Assembly: GCF_000404225.1 (NCBI RefSeq)
Contig: NC_021353.1
Coordinates: forward strand, 1,488,001-1,552,000
Source: Candidatus Methanomassiliicoccus intestinalis Issoire-Mx1
GTDB taxonomy: Archaea > Thermoplasmatota > Thermoplasmata > Methanomassiliicoccales > Methanomassiliicoccaceae
Length of the DNA: 64,000 nt
Direction: 5' to 3'
The notes beneath the pieces are model-generated. The model saw only the letters and a program-made list of their open reading frames with translations, made no database searches and was not told the DNA's origin. Numbering within the stretch: position 1 is the stretch's first letter; each line of letters starts with the position of its first letter. A program made the position numbers and the translations under genes. Positions 1-8,186 of this stretch are shown here, piece after piece.

Positions 1-1707
1 AACGTGTGAATCGTCACCGCTCCCACGAGATGTAGCGATGGAGTCGATTTCATCCATGAATATTACACATGGAGACGCCTGCCTGGCTTTACGGAAAGTT
101 TCTCTCACGGCCTTTTCGGATTCACCCACCCACTTGCTAAGAAACTCCGGACCTTTTATGGAGATGAAGTTTGCTTCAGACTCTGTAGCAACTGCTTTTG
201 CAAGCATGGTCTTACCTGTACCTGGAGGGCCGTACATCAAGATCCCTTTAGGTGGGGCTGCATTCATTTTTCTGAAGACTTTTCCATACTTAAGTGGCCA
301 TTCCACAGCTTCTCTCAACTGGCGTTTAGCATCCTCTAACCCGCCGATATCTACCCAGTGGACATTCGGACGCTCAACGAGCACTTCCCTCATGGAAGAT
401 GGCTGCATTTCCATAAGCGCGCCCATGAAGTCATCTTCAGAGACTGTGATTTTATTTAGGATCTCAATCGGAATGATATCGTCTTCGAGATTAAGCTCTG
501 GAAGGATTCTGCGAAGAGATCTCATTGCTGCCTCTTTACACAATGCAGAGAGATCAGCTCCCACGTATCCATGAGTAAGATTTGCAAACTTATCAAGATC
601 GATTCCATCTTCTAAAGGCATACCTCTCGTATGAATCTGCAGAATCTCTAGGCGGCCTGCTTTATCTGGAACTCCGATTTCGATCTCACGGTCAAATCTG
701 CCTGGACGCCTAAGAGCGGGATCGAGTGCGTTTGGTCTGTTGGTAGCTCCGATGACTACCACCTTACCGCGGGATTCCAGACCATCCATCAAAGACAGCA
801 TCTGGGCTACTACCCTTCTTTCTGTTTCCCCTGTAACTTCTTCACGCTTTGGCGCTATGGAATCAATTTCATCTATGAATATAATGGTCGGCGCATTTTC
901 CTGAGCCTGCTTGAAAATTTCACGAAGATGCTCTTCGCTTTCCCCATGATATTTTGACATGATCTCAGGTCCGCCGATTGTCATGAAATTGGCATTGGTC
1001 TCTGATGCTACTGCTTTAGCCAGCAGCGTTTTGCCTGTTCCAGGAGGACCATGCAGAAGGACTCCTTTAGGAGCTTCAATTCCAAGCCTTTCAAATAACT
1101 CTGGATGCCTAAGCGGCAGTTCGATCATTTCCCTTACTTTTTTGACTTCGTCGCCTAAACCTCCAATATCTTCGTAGGAAATCCTTGGGACTGACGGTGT
1201 CTCGCTCGCTGGCTTTTCACTTATCGTAAATTCGGTGGAGGATTTGACAATTAAGGCATCTGCTACCGGGCTGCAGTTGGTCACGACCAGATCAATGCGT
1301 CCTTCTAGAGTGTTGACTTCAACAATATCCCCTTTGACGATTACTCTCCCGTTCAGTATCTGACGGAGGTATTCTTCTCCGCCTACGATTCTTAGAGCTT
1401 TGGTAGGCGCTACAGTAATTTTTGTAGCTTCTTTGGCTGAGATTTTGCGAATGGAAATGCGATCGTCAATACCAGTGTCGGCATTTCTCCTTAATGTTCC
1501 ATCGATCCTTACGATTCCTTTGTTAGTATCTTCGGGTAGTCCTGGCCAAGCTATAGCTGCAGTTCTTTTCTTTCCCTCGATTTGAATTACGTCTCCTGCG
1601 GTTATACCTAAAATATCCATTACTGCAGAGTCAATACGTGCTATTCCGCGGCCGGCATCCTTGGAGCGTGCTTCAGCCACCTTCAACACTTTATCATCAT
1701 TTTTCAT
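1..1707 (-). CDS. Cdc48/VCP-like AAA+ ATPase (VAT), C-terminus cut by window edge
   Basis: Protein-unfolding AAA+ ATPase of the Cdc48/p97/VAT family, which feeds substrates to the archaeal proteasome (family knowledge). About 569 codons are present; the gene runs off the left edge, so the end of D2 and the C-terminal tail are missing. Read on the minus strand, it has a VAT-type N-domain (roughly residues 1-190), a D1 P-loop GPPGTGKT near residue 220 (about nt 1030-1050), a D1 Walker B with FIDEIDS near residue 277, a D2 P-loop GPPGTGKT near residue 495 (about nt 210-230) and a D2 Walker B with MDEIDS near residue 550. The start is ATG at 1707-1705, preceded by a G-rich Shine-Dalgarno (GGGGG) about 7 nt upstream. 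Confidence 0.93.
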   Translation of the reverse strand, partial: MKNDDKVLKVAEARSKDAGRGIARIDSAVMDILGITAGDVIQIEGKKRTAAIAWPGLPEDTNKGIVRIDGTLRRNADTGIDDRISIRKISAKEATKITVAPTKALRIVGGEEYLRQILNGRVIVKGDIVEVNTLEGRIDLVVTNCSPVADALIVKSSTEFTISEKPASETPSVPRISYEDIGGLGDEVKKVREMIELPLRHPELFERLGIEAPKGVLLHGPPGTGKTLLAKAVASETNANFMTIGGPEIMSKYHGESEEHLREIFKQAQENAPTIIFIDEIDSIAPKREEVTGETERRVVAQMLSLMDGLESRGKVVVIGATNRPNALDPALRRPGRFDREIEIGVPDKAGRLEILQIHTRGMPLEDGIDLDKFANLTHGYVGADLSALCKEAAMRSLRRILPELNLEDDIIPIEILNKITVSEDDFMGALMEMQPSSMREVLVERPNVHWVDIGGLEDAKRQLREAVEWPLKYGKVFRKMNAAPPKGILMYGPPGTGKTMLAKAVATESEANFISIKGPEFLSKWVGESEKAVRETFRKARQASPCVIFMDEIDSIATSRGSGDDSHV

Positions 1708-1788
1708 ATAGTGCCCCCTTATACTTACATCTTAGAGTAGTTAACTTACAGTTGTATAGATGATATAGGTCAGTTCTTCTATAAATAC

Positions 1789-2529
1789 TTAACCTATAAC
1801 ACCCTTCAATTTCTGAACCAGGAAGTTTAGTTCATTCAAGGCCACTGATCCTTTTGTAGTTAATGAGTATAATTTTGTTTTTGTGTCTTTAATAACGTAT
1901 CCAGAATCTCTGAGGGCATTGAGATGGAACGTTATGTGGCCTGTTGGCATATCGAATTCTCTGCAGAGTCCGGATAGATTTTTGGGACCGCCTGTAAGAC
2001 TTCTCATAATCCCGATTCGTTTGGCATTGGATAAAGGGGCCAGATAAGTTTCAACTTCTTCTTCTGTAAATATTGCTGTTTGAACCGGCAGACCGGCGCT
2101 TGTACCCATCATATTCATTATTCGAAAATAAGTATTCTGAACAGAGTCGATTTTATGCAGCATTTCAACAGTTTTGCGAGAACATTCTTTGTCTTGACAT
2201 GACTCTGAATTGCAGCAGACGAGATCCTTTGCATCAGAAAGAATGCGTGAAGCTTCTTCGAAATTACCATTTTCAAATTCCTTTGCAGAGCGGTCAACTA
2301 TAGTTTTCAGAGTAGTTGTACAACTACTGCGCAGTTCACATACGGAAGAGCTTTCAGCATCCCTGCGATCGTTTTCGAAAACTCTCCTTCCTTCGTCTGC
2401 AATAACTGGCCTCATGTATTCGGTACATAGATTTTTAAAATCGGAATAACGAAGACTCGCTAATTTATCGCTGAGAGCAGTCATTTCATCCCGCAGTTCC
2501 CGGATCTCATTGAGTATCTCATCGGTCAT
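1789..2529 (-). CDS. ArsR-like winged-helix transcriptional regulator with N-terminal coiled coil
   Basis: A 246-residue protein. Residues 1-30 are a heptad-rich coiled coil. Residues about 95-120 hold a cysteine cluster (CC, C, C within about 14 residues) that could bind metal or sense redox. Residues about 165-246 form an ArsR-type winged helix: a segment starting near LAPLSNAKRIGIMRSL, then the recognition region with FDMPTGHITFHLNALRDSG. It diverges from the FMN-binding gene at 2598 across a 68-bp region with an 8-bp inverted repeat, so it may control that gene and itself (inference). Ligand unknown. Confidence 0.8.
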   Translation of the reverse strand: MTDEILNEIRELRDEMTALSDKLASLRYSDFKNLCTEYMRPVIADEGRRVFENDRRDAESSSVCELRSSCTTTLKTIVDRSAKEFENGNFEEASRILSDAKDLVCCNSESCQDKECSRKTVEMLHKIDSVQNTYFRIMNMMGTSAGLPVQTAIFTEEEVETYLAPLSNAKRIGIMRSLTGGPKNLSGLCREFDMPTGHITFHLNALRDSGYVIKDTKTKLYSLTTKGSVALNELNFLVQKLKGVIG

Positions 2530-2548
2530 AGGTATAAAATTGTATACA

Positions 2549-2584
2549 TTCTAAATATTTATGTATTACTTCTTCAATTTAGAA
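2549..2584. promoter_or_regulatory. 8-bp inverted repeat in divergent promoter region
   Basis: TTCTAAAT (2549-2556) and ATTTAGAA (2577-2584) are perfect inverted arms with a 20-nt AT-rich spacer. They lie between the divergent winged-helix regulator and the FMN-binding protein gene and overlap the likely TATA region of the latter. The position suits an operator for the adjacent regulator. No footprint or homologue supports it, and AT-rich arms arise easily by chance. Confidence 0.35.
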
Positions 2585-2597
2585 CGTAGGTGTTAAT

Positions 2598-3008
2598 ATG
2601 GTATCATTACCGGAAAATGTTATGAAACTCGTAAATGATCCGTCTGCAGTCAAGATTTTAGCTACTGCTGACGCTCAGGGAAATGCGCATGCAATTCAGG
2701 TTGGAAGTCTTTCAGCTCCAGATGCAAATACAATCGTATTCGGAGCAGTCCTGATGAAAACCACTGGAAAGAACTTAGAGAACATGAAAGCAAACGGCAA
2801 GAAAATGTCCATTCTCGTATCAGGCGGAAAAGAATCATATTCCATCAGCGCCTCCATCAAGGATTATCAGACATCAGGTCCTGTTGTAGATGGAATGAAT
2901 GAGCACCTTGCTGCAATACACCTTCGTGCAGCAGGCGTCTGGATTGTAGAGCCTGCCGAAGTATTCGACCAGGGTGCCAGTCCGAATGCTGGAAACAAAA
3001 TCGCATGA
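2598..3008 (+). CDS. Pyridoxamine 5'-phosphate oxidase-like FMN-binding protein
   Basis: A 136-residue single-domain split-barrel flavoprotein of the PNPOx-like family; the exact substrate cannot be told from sequence. The N-terminal part (residues about 5-60) has the family pattern of a short helix, then ATADAQGNAHAIQVGSL, then a strand and a TTGKNLENM segment that usually contacts FMN phosphate. The start ATG has AGGTG at 2588-2592. It diverges from the winged-helix regulator gene and ends just before a hairpin shared with the convergent hsp20 gene. Confidence 0.8.
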   Translation: MVSLPENVMKLVNDPSAVKILATADAQGNAHAIQVGSLSAPDANTIVFGAVLMKTTGKNLENMKANGKKMSILVSGGKESYSISASIKDYQTSGPVVDGMNEHLAAIHLRAAGVWIVEPAEVFDQGASPNAGNKIA

Positions 3009-3016
3009 AATTAACA

Positions 3017-3041
3017 GCCGCACTAGCGGCTTATTTATTTT
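3017..3041 (+). terminator. Hairpin terminator between convergent genes
   Basis: GCCGC (3017-3021), loop ACTA, GCGGC (3026-3030), then a T-rich tail to 3041. It follows the FMN-binding gene by 8 nt and overlaps the last codons of the convergent hsp20 gene. Confidence 0.6.
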
Positions 3042-3481
3042 AAATCAATTTTTCTGACACTCATTTCCTTTTTAGGTATATCAATGCGCAGAACTCCATT
3101 TACCAATTCAGCCTCAAGGTTGTCTCGATCTGCATCTTCTGGCAGTTCTATTCTCCGATATGCTGTTGAAACACCACGTTCCCTTTTTATGTAACCAGCA
3201 CTTTTAGTCTCTTCCTCATCGATTCTGGTTGCTTTGATTACAAGTGCATGATCTGAACATTCCAGAGATACGTTTTCTTTAGATATTCCAGGTAAATCTA
3301 TATTTATAATGTACCCGTCAAAATTATCTATGATATCCACAGCTGGAAAGTGAGGAGCTATCATATTGCCCGCTGACTGAACCATCCCGCCTACCGTGAG
3401 TTTAATGCTATCCATTGCTTTTCCAATATCTTCGATAGCATTATTCTGAGGTTTACAACATTTTTGATTTTCGTTGTTCAT
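3035..3481 (-). CDS. Hsp20/alpha-crystallin small heat-shock protein
   Basis: ATP-independent holdase chaperone that binds unfolding proteins and forms cytoplasmic oligomers (family knowledge). The 148-residue protein has a short N-terminal arm with CC near residue 8 and an alpha-crystallin domain from about residue 45 to 140 (DNFDGYIINIDLPGISKENV, then the ELPEDADRDNLEAELVNGVL loop-strand pair typical of the fold). A C-terminal I-x-I-like motif (LRIDIPKKE) is present. The start ATG is preceded by GGGTGA, a match to the archaeal anti-Shine-Dalgarno. That motif sits in the arm of a 7-bp inverted repeat, described separately. A TetR-type gene lies 50 nt upstream on the same strand. Confidence 0.92.
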   Translation of the reverse strand: MNNENQKCCKPQNNAIEDIGKAMDSIKLTVGGMVQSAGNMIAPHFPAVDIIDNFDGYIINIDLPGISKENVSLECSDHALVIKATRIDEEETKSAGYIKRERGVSTAYRRIELPEDADRDNLEAELVNGVLRIDIPKKEMSVRKIDLK

Positions 3482-3485
3482 AATT

Positions 3486-3520
3486 CACCCAAGATAGTTT
3501 TGGGTGGTTCAGATATAGAA
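3486..3520 (-). promoter_or_regulatory. hsp20 promoter: TATA-like box and inverted repeat over start site/SD
   Basis: On the minus strand a TATA-like TTCTATATCT (3520-3511) is followed by a perfect 7-bp inverted repeat, CACCCAA/TTGGGTG (arms 3500-3506 and 3486-3492, 7-nt spacer). The 3' arm contains the GGGTGA Shine-Dalgarno of hsp20. With TATA at this place, transcription would start near 3488, inside the repeat, so a DNA operator covering the start site is the simpler reading. If transcription starts farther upstream, the same repeat would be an SD-hiding hairpin. Confidence 0.45.
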
Positions 3521-3531
3521 TGTTTGCCTAT

Positions 3532-4116
3532 TCATTCAACATGAGTGGATGATGATTGGACGAGCATCTTGGAAGCATTCTTCACCCAATTAGATTTTAT
3601 ATCATTCATGCTCACACCTTCTAAAGACTTTGCAAGATTTTCAATAAATGAACTTACCAGATTGCTGTTGACTATTTCCACATTTTCAATCTCGTCAACG
3701 ATTGACATGGCAACCATCTGAGCCAAGAATGATTTTACAGCAAATCCCATACTTCTCGATGATCTTAGAAAAGCATCTTTTAAAACTTTGTCTTTAGTGG
3801 ATAGATAAAGAGTATTGAAATAAAGTTCTGGACCCCATGGACTTATGGCAGCTTCGAGACCGTCAAACATTACTTCTAGATAATTATCCATGTTTCCCAT
3901 AACTGGATCTCTAAAGATCTCTTCCATTTTTCTCTGGCCTTTCTTAAATGATTCATGCAAAATGTCACCAGGAATCTCATAATATTGCAAGATATTATCA
4001 ATCGAAACTCCAGAACGTTTGGATATATCATTCATGTCAACATTTGATAAGCCCCTCTCGGCAAATAACTCCAATGCTGCATCGACAATAGCTTTTTTTA
4101 AATCCCCATTGGACAT
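3532..4116 (-). CDS. TetR/AcrR-family transcriptional regulator
   Basis: A 194-residue regulator. The N-terminal helix-turn-helix spans about residues 8-55 (IVDAALELFAERGLSNVDMN, then DISKRSGVSIDNILQYY), the usual TetR layout. The rest is an all-helical ligand-binding and dimerisation domain with no recognisable ligand signature. GGAG lies about 9 nt before the ATG. It is upstream of hsp20 on the same strand and divergent from the FAS1 gene at 4248; a 7-bp inverted repeat lies between them (4175-4203). Its target and effector are unknown. Confidence 0.85.
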   Translation of the reverse strand: MSNGDLKKAIVDAALELFAERGLSNVDMNDISKRSGVSIDNILQYYEIPGDILHESFKKGQRKMEEIFRDPVMGNMDNYLEVMFDGLEAAISPWGPELYFNTLYLSTKDKVLKDAFLRSSRSMGFAVKSFLAQMVAMSIVDEIENVEIVNSNLVSSFIENLAKSLEGVSMNDIKSNWVKNASKMLVQSSSTHVE

Positions 4117-4174
4117 TGTGTGTCTCCACTACCACAAAGCATGTTGATGTTATTACAGTTTCTACTTTTCAAAA

Positions 4175-4228
4175 AATGCGGACTAGCAGTGATAAACCGC
4201 ATTATGCTTGGAGAGATTGCATATAAAA
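4175..4228. promoter_or_regulatory. Inverted repeat plus TATA box upstream of FAS1 gene
   Basis: AATGCGG (4175-4181) and CCGCATT (4197-4203) form a perfect 7-bp inverted repeat with a 15-nt spacer between the TetR gene and the FAS1 gene. A TATA-like stretch (about 4220-4228) follows and is about 25 bp before the ATG at 4248, so the FAS1 mRNA may be nearly leaderless. The repeat is a reasonable TetR operator candidate (inference). Confidence 0.4.
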
Positions 4229-4247
4229 TGCAATATGCCTCAATTTT

Positions 4248-5090
4248 ATGGAGCGCAAACATCACTTATTGAGCATGGAAAGAAAGATTTTGAAAACACT
4301 TGAAAACAAGGGAGGATTTCAGAGTCTCGCCGATGCTGTAGATTTAAGTGGACTGGAAGAAGAGCTCAATGGCAGCGGACCATTTACGTTATTTGCTCCG
4401 ACAGATGAAGCATTCGCAAATCTGCCAGCGGGATTGATGGATACTCTGATGATGGACAAGGCCAGGATGGCCGAAGTGATAAAACATCATGTCATTGCAG
4501 ATCAGATATCTTCCTCGGATGCAATATCTGCCAAAAATGCGATGGCTCTTGATGGGGAAGTTCTTGACTTAGAAACATGCAATGGATTCAAAGTAGGAAA
4601 CGCTTCAGTTACTGAAGCAGACATTGAATGCCGCAATGGGCTCGTACATGTGATAGATGCTGTGCTGATGCCAAAGGATGTCAAAGGAGATTTGATAGAT
4701 ACGGATGTTCCACAGGGCGGAGATGTGAAGATGGTTCCAAAAGGAGGAATGATGGATAAAGCCATGTCTACCAGCTCTCAGAAAATGCAGGGCATGAAGG
4801 ATAAAATGAAGGACATGGGAGATAAAACAATGTCTGCTGGATCCTCCAAGATGAACGATATGAAAGATAAAATGCAGAACGCAGTAAGCAATACATCTTC
4901 GGCAACATCTTCAAAGATGGATAACATGAAAGATAAGGTTCACGAGAGCATGGGAGATGAAAAATCATCAGCTTCTGATACGAAAGACAATGTCCGTGGC
5001 AGCATGGATCAGAAAAATATGTCGTCTGAGTCGCCAAAAATGGGAGAAATGAAAGAGGAGATCCGGAAAAAAACAGATGATAAAAACTAA
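4248..5090 (+). CDS. Fasciclin (FAS1) domain protein with repetitive Met/Lys/Ser tail
   Basis: A 280-residue protein. Residues about 10-145 are one FAS1 domain: FTLFAPTDEAFANLP matches the H1 motif, with LVHVIDAVLMP as the H2 region. FAS1 proteins are usually secreted adhesion or matrix proteins, but no signal peptide is visible here. Residues about 165-280 are a low-complexity tail with recurring units of the form S-S-K-M-x-x-M-K-D-K (KMQGMKDKM, KMNDMKDKM, KMDNMKDKV, KMGEMKEEI). These resemble LEA-type amphipathic repeats. The start may be 4248 (TATA about 25 bp upstream, leaderless) or ATG 4275; neither has a clear Shine-Dalgarno. A terminator hairpin follows. Confidence 0.75.
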   Translation: MERKHHLLSMERKILKTLENKGGFQSLADAVDLSGLEEELNGSGPFTLFAPTDEAFANLPAGLMDTLMMDKARMAEVIKHHVIADQISSSDAISAKNAMALDGEVLDLETCNGFKVGNASVTEADIECRNGLVHVIDAVLMPKDVKGDLIDTDVPQGGDVKMVPKGGMMDKAMSTSSQKMQGMKDKMKDMGDKTMSAGSSKMNDMKDKMQNAVSNTSSATSSKMDNMKDKVHESMGDEKSSASDTKDNVRGSMDQKNMSSESPKMGEMKEEIRKKTDDKN

Positions 5091-5107
5091 TTACCAATAA
5101 ATAAGTA

Positions 5108-5136
5108 GATATCTCTCAAGAGAGGGATATCCTTTT
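5108..5136 (+). terminator. Hairpin terminator after FAS1 gene
   Basis: GATATCTCTC (5108-5117), loop AAGA, GAGGGATATC (5122-5131) with one T-G pair, then TTTT at 5133-5136. It lies 18 nt after the FAS1 stop and before trkA. Confidence 0.65.
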
Positions 5137-5181
5137 ATTGTTCCATGCATACTCCTCAGCTGAAAGTAGGCAGGAACGATC

Positions 5182-6543
5182 ATGAATATCGTCATCATAG
5201 GAGCTGGTAATGTTGGATACCTATTGGCACAAATACTTTCAAAACAACATTCAGTGACAGTAGTTGAAAGAGACAAAAAGCGATTCGATTACGTTATCAA
5301 TTCGTTGAACGTCGGCGGAATCAATGCCAATGGTGCCAGCCCAAGAATTCTTAATCAACTCCTAAATGAAAAAACAGACTTGCTTATGGCAGTTACAGAA
5401 AGTGACGAGGCCAATATATTCGCCTGTATGACTGCCAAACGTCTAAACCCCAATGTAACAACGCTTGCTAGAATGAGAGACAGAGAGTATACATTTGGGG
5501 ACCAGCTGGAAAACTATCTTAGTGTGGACTGCATAATTTCTCCAGAGTATATTGTAGCATCCAAAATGAAAGAAATCGCAATGATGGATAATGCGATTGA
5601 TTTTGAAGATATTGAAGCTGTTGGATTAAGCCTTGCAAAGTTCCGTATTGGACCGGATAACCGTCACGGTATTCAGGGAATAGCTTTGAAGCACCTTCCA
5701 CTGCCTAAAAAATGTAAGATCATCATGATCCATCGGATGAGCCAGAAAGGAATGGAAAGCATAGTGCCCACAGATGATGATTATTTTATTGTTGGCGATG
5801 AAGCAGTTGTCATTGGAGACCGGGAATCGCTTCGTGAGTTTGATAAGTTCCTCAGCCCCCATAAAAAACATCGCGATATTCTAATGATTGGAGGCAGCAT
5901 ATTGGCAGAATACCTGCTAGAAATGCTGTCCGAAGAAAAGGTCAGTGTCAGACTCATTGAAAAAGACGAGAATCGCTGTCAAGAGCTGTCTAAGATGTTC
6001 GATGATGCAATAATCATCAATGACAACGGTACAGATCCACTAGTTCTGCGTAGCCAAGACGCCAAGAATACAGATGTTTTAGTATGCACCACCAATAATG
6101 AAGACGGTAACCTGCTGTCCTGCCTTGTAGGAAAGCATCTAGGAGTCAGCAAGACTGTTACAGTATACACTAAGGGAGATTACAGAGATATTTTTAGAAT
6201 GGCAGGTATCGATGCGGCAATCGGATATTATGGCGTGGTTGCGAACGAAGCCATTCGCCAGACAGTTCCGGAATATGAAGTCTTAATGACCATGGAGAGT
6301 ACAACGGAAGAGTTTATTGGACTCACTGTAGGGCCACGCTGCCGCATAAAAGACAAAATGCTTATCGAAGCCAATCTGCCAGATAGGACCAACATCGCTC
6401 TGATTATAACTGGAACCGATATCATAATACCAGGACCAGAGGCTGTAATCAAAGAAGGAGATACTCTTCTGGTTTACGCTGATAAGATGGATATTCATGC
6501 GTTGGAAAAACTGTTTGGAACGACTATACCTATAACACCTTAA
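5182..6543 (+). CDS. trkA: TrkA, peripheral NAD(H)-binding subunit of Trk potassium uptake
   Basis: Cytoplasmic gating subunit of a Trk/Ktr potassium transporter. The 453-residue protein has two RCK modules in tandem, the full-length TrkA form. The first Rossmann domain opens with GAGNVG at residues 7-12. A TrkA_C domain follows (to about residue 225), then a second Rossmann domain (ILMIGGSILAEYLLEML, with a degenerate glycine motif) and a second TrkA_C domain ending near residue 453. trkH starts 10 nt downstream, so the two are co-transcribed. The upstream AGGCAGGAACG can serve as Shine-Dalgarno. Confidence 0.93.
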   Translation: MNIVIIGAGNVGYLLAQILSKQHSVTVVERDKKRFDYVINSLNVGGINANGASPRILNQLLNEKTDLLMAVTESDEANIFACMTAKRLNPNVTTLARMRDREYTFGDQLENYLSVDCIISPEYIVASKMKEIAMMDNAIDFEDIEAVGLSLAKFRIGPDNRHGIQGIALKHLPLPKKCKIIMIHRMSQKGMESIVPTDDDYFIVGDEAVVIGDRESLREFDKFLSPHKKHRDILMIGGSILAEYLLEMLSEEKVSVRLIEKDENRCQELSKMFDDAIIINDNGTDPLVLRSQDAKNTDVLVCTTNNEDGNLLSCLVGKHLGVSKTVTVYTKGDYRDIFRMAGIDAAIGYYGVVANEAIRQTVPEYEVLMTMESTTEEFIGLTVGPRCRIKDKMLIEANLPDRTNIALIITGTDIIIPGPEAVIKEGDTLLVYADKMDIHALEKLFGTTIPITP

Positions 6544-6553
6544 GAGGCACTGC

Positions 6554-8137
6554 ATGGAACTGACCAAACCATCCCAAAATAGTCAAATAGCACCAGTTAA
6601 GAAAAAATCATTTTTCAAACGACATGGTGTTGACAAATATACTATAACAAAAAAAGTCTCAAGAAGAGAGAATACCGTGCTGTACCTATTTGGGACGCTG
6701 GTATTCTATGTGGGCTTGGCATTGATCGTTCCTTTGATCTGCTCATACATCTTCAATGATCCATATGATCCATGGATCATTACCATGCTGATCTGTTTCC
6801 TTTTCTCTATTCCACTTCTTATGAGATTCAAATCAGCAGAGCATACACGTTCTACTGAAACTCTGTTTGTAATCACCACATCATGGATTCTCGTTACAAT
6901 ATTCGGTTCACTTCCGTTCATCCTGTCTGGAATGGATGTAATCGATGCACTTTTTGAATCAATGAGCGGATTCACAACGACTGGATCTACAATTATGGGT
7001 GGAGGCGGCGTAGCTCCTATTGAAGAATGGTCTAAAAGCATACTGTTGTGGAGAAGCATGATGCAGTGGCTGGGAGGCGCGGGTATAATTATGATATTCG
7101 TGACGATCCTACCAATGATGGGGGCCACTGGCCGCAGCCTTGTGACGTTAGAATTGGCAGGAACAGACACTCAGAATATTACACAAAGGATGCAGGAAGA
7201 ATCAAGAAAATTCCATTACATCTATCTCAGCCTTACGCTGTTGATGATTGTGATGCTCTTATTGACAGGATTGGGCGTCTATGACTCTGCAACTATTGCG
7301 CTCTCATCCATATCAACAGGAGGGCTTTCACCGTATTCAGACAGCATATCTCATTTCAACAGCCGGATAGTAGAGTGGATTGTGATTATATTCATGTTCC
7401 TGGGTGGTACGAACTTTTTCCTGCAGTTCCGCGCCATGAGCAGAGGCGGGTATAAGGAACTCATCAAAAACTCCGAATTTAGAGCATATGTACTTATCGT
7501 CATAATTGCAAGCTTGATTTTATTCGCATTTTTAGGTCCAGAAGTTGCTGGAATGAGCACGTTTGACAGATTTACCGCATCCACGTTTCAGATAATATCT
7601 GCCATGACCAGCACAGGATATACCACAATCAGTCTCGGTGGACTTGTAAACATAGCCAGCTTGATTTTAATTATTGCAATGATAATTGGAGGGTCTTCCG
7701 GTTCTACTGCAGGTGGTATAAAGATAGTCAGGTTTGTTATACTGCGTAAATTCCTGTCTGCCACATTATATAGAACGATTCACCCCAAGGCAGTAGTCCC
7801 CATAAAAATCAATGAAAAAACAGTAGAAGAAAAAACGGTATCTTCCCTTATGGCGCTGTTGGTGTGCTATTTTGGTACGGCAGTAGTGTGCATATTCATA
7901 CTTATGATGCTGGGAGTAGACACCATGGGTTCTGTGTGTTCTACGATAGCTTCGCTTTCAAATGCAGGATTGGGCATGGGAGATGTGGCCTCATCATACG
8001 GAGGACTTCCGGATCTTGCTAAGCTGGTGCTGATGTTTGCAATGTGGGCCGGTCGTCTTGAGTTTATCTCTGTATTCGTCATATTGAGTCCGGTGTTCTG
8101 GAAAGAATTCCTAAGATTCCACAAAAGGTACAGCTGA
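6554..8137 (+). CDS. trkH: TrkH/TrkG-type potassium uptake membrane subunit
   Basis: Membrane pore subunit of the Trk system, partner of TrkA encoded just upstream. The 527-residue polytopic protein contains the four M1-P-M2 repeats of the SKT superfamily. The pore loops read SGFTTTGST (about residue 138), SISTGGLSPYSDS (about 255), AMTSTGYTTIS (about 352) and SLSNAGLGMGD (about 470), each with the selectivity-filter glycine. An N-terminal basic segment of about 35 residues precedes the first transmembrane helix. Length and topology are normal for the family. Confidence 0.93.
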   Translation: MELTKPSQNSQIAPVKKKSFFKRHGVDKYTITKKVSRRENTVLYLFGTLVFYVGLALIVPLICSYIFNDPYDPWIITMLICFLFSIPLLMRFKSAEHTRSTETLFVITTSWILVTIFGSLPFILSGMDVIDALFESMSGFTTTGSTIMGGGGVAPIEEWSKSILLWRSMMQWLGGAGIIMIFVTILPMMGATGRSLVTLELAGTDTQNITQRMQEESRKFHYIYLSLTLLMIVMLLLTGLGVYDSATIALSSISTGGLSPYSDSISHFNSRIVEWIVIIFMFLGGTNFFLQFRAMSRGGYKELIKNSEFRAYVLIVIIASLILFAFLGPEVAGMSTFDRFTASTFQIISAMTSTGYTTISLGGLVNIASLILIIAMIIGGSSGSTAGGIKIVRFVILRKFLSATLYRTIHPKAVVPIKINEKTVEEKTVSSLMALLVCYFGTAVVCIFILMMLGVDTMGSVCSTIASLSNAGLGMGDVASSYGGLPDLAKLVLMFAMWAGRLEFISVFVILSPVFWKEFLRFHKRYS

Positions 8138-8186
8138 GAGTACGGTTGATTAAAATAGTAACCAAGAGTTAGCTGAAAAGAAGCCA

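Noticed and set aside
38..1585. Plus-strand open frames over the first 1.6 kb
   Set aside because: They are antisense shadows of the Cdc48 gene, whose frame carries both AAA modules.
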